Positions 62,288-64,000 of a stretch of 64,000 nt of DNA are shown one piece after another. Within the stretch, counting starts at the first letter, position 1. Every line of letters begins with the position of its first letter. Source of the stretch: GCA-2683825 sp965662355. Lineage in GTDB: Bacteria > Planctomycetota > UBA1135 > GCA-002686595. The notes beneath the pieces were generated by a model. The model did not search any database, was not told the origin of the DNA, and worked only from the letters and a program-made list of their open reading frames with translations. The stretch spans positions 248,001 through 312,000 of the forward strand of contig CBFIHP010000002.1 of assembly GCA_965662355.1 (NCBI GenBank), written 5' to 3'. The position numbers and the translations under genes were made by a program.

Positions 62288-62986
62288 ATGCCTGCTCGCT
62301 GGAGTGCGATCCTTTCGAAGCAGCCCCTCCCTGGAGCGGTGAAGACCCGCCTGATCCCCGCCCTGGGAGCGGAGGCGGCGGCCCGTCTGCAGGAGGCGAT
62401 GCTCGAGGACGTGGTCGCGCGCTGCTCGGCTTCCGAGGACTTCGATACGCTGCTCGCCTTTGCCCCCGAGGAGTCGGCTGCTTGGTTCCAGGGGCGTTTC
62501 CCCACGATCCGTGAGCAACGAGCCCAATGCGGTGCCGGATTGGCCGAACGTCTCGCCCACCTGTTCGAGAGTCTGCTCTCGGAAAGCAGCGTGCCCCGGG
62601 CGACGAGCCTGGTCGCGATCGGCAGCGATCAACCGCTCGTTCGCACACGAACCATCGCCCGGGCCCATGGGTTCTTGGAGGCCGGAGCCGATCTCGTCCT
62701 GGGGCCGGATCTCGGGGGCGGGTATTACCTCGTCGGTCAGCGCGAGCCTCACCCCGAGCTCTTCACCGAGATCGAGATGTCCACGCCTTCGATGTGCGCA
62801 GAGACCGTCCGCCTGGCCGAGGAGCGGGGGCTCGATGTTAAGCTGCTCCCGGAAGGCTACGATGTGGACGTTCCCGCCGACCTCGAGCGCCTGCGCACGG
62901 AGCTCGTCTCGATGGATCCAACGGACCCCGAGTTCCCCCTACGTTCCTGGGAGACTTTGCAGTCCCTTCACCCGCTTTCCTCGTGA
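62288..62986 (+). CDS. TIGR04282-family glycosyltransferase-like protein (DUF2064)
   Basis: 232 residues from ATG 62288, which places the family-typical SKQPLPGAVKTRLIPALG next to the N-terminus. An upstream GTG (62135) would add about 51 unconserved residues. The nucleotide-sugar-like fold is indicated by VAIGSDQPLV and LVLGPDLGGGYYLVGQRE, and the helix FTEIEMSTPSMCAETVRLAEE. The group resembles CofC/MobA-like nucleotidyltransferases and is often next to sugar genes. Exact reaction unknown. The IYD-like gene begins 22 bases after its stop, so co-transcription is likely. Confidence 0.83.
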   Translation: MPARWSAILSKQPLPGAVKTRLIPALGAEAAARLQEAMLEDVVARCSASEDFDTLLAFAPEESAAWFQGRFPTIREQRAQCGAGLAERLAHLFESLLSESSVPRATSLVAIGSDQPLVRTRTIARAHGFLEAGADLVLGPDLGGGYYLVGQREPHPELFTEIEMSTPSMCAETVRLAEERGLDVKLLPEGYDVDVPADLERLRTELVSMDPTDPEFPLRSWETLQSLHPLSS

Positions 62987-63008
62987 CGTTTCCATAAACA
63001 CCCGTTCA

Positions 63009-63680
63009 ATGACTTCCGGCAACACCTACCGCTTCATTTCCTATAACCTTCCTCGTCACTCCGAGCGAGAGATGCGAGAGCGTGCCAGGGAATTCGTGGC
63101 ACACATGAAGGCGCGCCGTAGCGTGCGGCATTTCTCGACGGAAGAGGTGCCGCTCGAAGTGATCGACGATTGCATTCGTGCGGCAGGCCTGGCCCCGTCG
63201 GGAGCGAACCGCCAGCCCTGGACCTTCTGCGTCGTCACCGATCGGGAGACCAAGCGCAAGATCCGTGAAGCCGCGGAAGAAGAAGAGCGCGTGCTCTATG
63301 CGAAGCGCATCTCGGACGAGTGGCGGGAAGCGCTCGAACCCCTTGGAACGGACCCCGACAAGCCGGCCCTCGAAGAAGCACCCGCGTTGATCGTTCTCTT
63401 CCGGCATGCCTTCGATGTCCGGGAAGGCAAGAAGCGCACGAACTACTACACCCAGGAGTCGGTAGGTATCGCCCTTGGGTTTCTGATCACGGCCCTCCAT
63501 CACTGCGGTTTGGCCACCCTGACCCACACCCCGAGTCCGATGGGCTTCCTCGGTGAGATCCTGGAACGGCCCGACAATGAACGGGCCTATGTCCTCTTGC
63601 CCGTGGGTTATCCCGCTTCCGGTTGTCAAGTGCCCGAACTGGGCAAGAAGCCTCTCGATGAGATTCGCATCCTGGTCTGA
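63009..63680 (+). CDS. Iodotyrosine deiodinase-like flavoprotein (nitroreductase fold)
   Basis: 223 residues. FMN-binding elements RRSVRHFS, APSGANRQPWTF and LPVGYP place it in the nitroreductase superfamily. Internally it matches iodotyrosine deiodinase far better than ordinary nitroreductases: EEEERVLYAKRISDEW, YYTQESVGIALGFLITALHHCGLATLTHTPSPM and VPELGKKPLDEI. The active-site lid residues of human IYD (Glu, Tyr, Lys) correspond to Glu93, Tyr97 and Lys118. It should bind FMN as a dimer and reductively dehalogenate halotyrosines. Bacterial IYD homologues are known in a few marine and sludge bacteria. Start ATG 63009; open frame to 62460 overlaps the previous gene and is not real. Confidence 0.88.
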   Translation: MTSGNTYRFISYNLPRHSEREMRERAREFVAHMKARRSVRHFSTEEVPLEVIDDCIRAAGLAPSGANRQPWTFCVVTDRETKRKIREAAEEEERVLYAKRISDEWREALEPLGTDPDKPALEEAPALIVLFRHAFDVREGKKRTNYYTQESVGIALGFLITALHHCGLATLTHTPSPMGFLGEILERPDNERAYVLLPVGYPASGCQVPELGKKPLDEIRILV

Positions 63681-64000
63681 ACGCCGGAATCCGTGCAGCA
63701 CGAGCGCGCGCAAGCTCACGAAGCTCGCGGTGGCCCTCTTGTATCTTGCCTTTGCCCTGGGCGTTCGGGCGACGCAGGCGGATTCCCAACAGGACGAGTC
63801 CGAGCTCGATTTTCTGGAACGCTTCGAGAAGCGACTGTCGCACTACCTGACCAGGCACAAGTACTTCAAGCACATCGACTACGAGCGTGTCGACGAGGGC
63901 GATTTCATCTTCCTGATTCAACGCCCTCCGAAGTCGGATGCCGATTATGTACGCAACAAGACAGCCAGCTACGTCGCGCTCTTCGAGCCACTTCGCGCGG
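63658..64000 (+). CDS. Secreted protein of unknown function, 3' truncated by the window
   Basis: 114 residues visible and still open at the window edge. The ATG at 63658 overlaps the end of the IYD gene by 23 bases. It gives a basic N-terminus and then a signal peptide (KLTKLAVALLYLAFALGVRATQA). The mature part is charged: ESELDFLERFEKRLSHYLTRHKYFKHIDYERVDEGDFIFLIQRPP, with aromatic and basic residues. No family recognised. The later text (SDADYVRNKTASYVALFEPL) could be the start of a longer soluble domain. Overlap indicates translational coupling with the IYD-like gene. Confidence 0.7.
   Translation, partial: MRFASWSERRNPCSTSARKLTKLAVALLYLAFALGVRATQADSQQDESELDFLERFEKRLSHYLTRHKYFKHIDYERVDEGDFIFLIQRPPKSDADYVRNKTASYVALFEPLRA

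Noticed and set aside
1..64000. Mobile elements, CRISPR, rRNA, tRNA
   Set aside because: No transposase or integrase motifs, no regularly spaced repeats, and no cloverleaf sequences in the short gaps. I could not search these exhaustively by eye.

Overview
The window is dense, GC-rich bacterial chromosome with 47 recognisable protein genes. Gaps are short and many neighbouring genes overlap by 4 bases (ATGA or GTGA). I see no rRNA, tRNA, CRISPR array, transposase or phage gene. The gene mix suggests a marine or aquatic member of the Planctomycetota: several FG-GAP/UnbV secreted proteins, sulfatase-like proteins, type III glutamine synthetase, a WD40 membrane protein, a squalene-cyclase-like repeat protein, and a TPR-fused membrane glycosyltransferase. 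This placement is inferred from content, not from a phylogenetic marker.

Layout. 1-4.8 kb (+): the end of a MacB-like permease, a membrane WD40 protein, a DUF3299 protein and an SGNH hydrolase. 4.8-12.6 kb (-): an FG-GAP/UnbV protein, a sulfatase-like lipoprotein, a GT39-like/TPR membrane protein and a membrane spermidine-synthase-like protein, probably one transcription unit. 12.9-18.0 kb (-): a complete tripartite exporter (outer-membrane factor, adaptor, ATPase, permease). 18.3-24.8 kb: PuuD-like amidase, HD protein, type III glutamine synthetase, ThiC and a ThiO-like oxidase. 24.9-31.2 kb (-): DUF885 lipoprotein, Nudix hydrolase and a 1,210-residue TPR/FG-GAP/UnbV lipoprotein. 31.4-37.2 kb (+): an FG-GAP/UnbV/thioredoxin protein interrupted by one in-frame UGA, then a DprE2/DprE1-like pair and an outer-membrane-type protein.

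37.3-43.6 kb: ApaH, a second SGNH hydrolase, a membrane sulfatase-like protein, a tiny basic protein with a good promoter, a HAD phosphatase and several unknowns. 43.7-48.3 kb (+): a compact corrinoid methyl-transfer operon (MttB-type methyltransferase, corrinoid protein, RACo/RamA-like activator, homocysteine methyltransferase). It should move a methyl group from a methylated substrate to homocysteine without folate. 48.8-53.0 kb (-): M24 and S9 peptidases. 53.0-57.0 kb (-): trehalose-6-phosphate synthase followed by a trehalose-phosphatase/GH15 fusion. 57.2-64 kb: signal peptidase I, an SDR, an ABC-F protein, a squalene-cyclase-like protein, a TIGR04282 protein, an iodotyrosine-deiodinase-like flavoprotein and a truncated secreted protein.

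The most notable signal is at 33192-33223. A single UGA interrupts an otherwise intact 980-codon frame. It is followed 18 nucleotides later by the GUG loop of a perfect GC-rich hairpin, which is the geometry of a bacterial selenocysteine insertion element. The protein also carries a CxxC thioredoxin domain. This is a candidate selenoprotein in the CRTAC1/UnbV family; the alternatives are a nonsense mutation or a sequence error.
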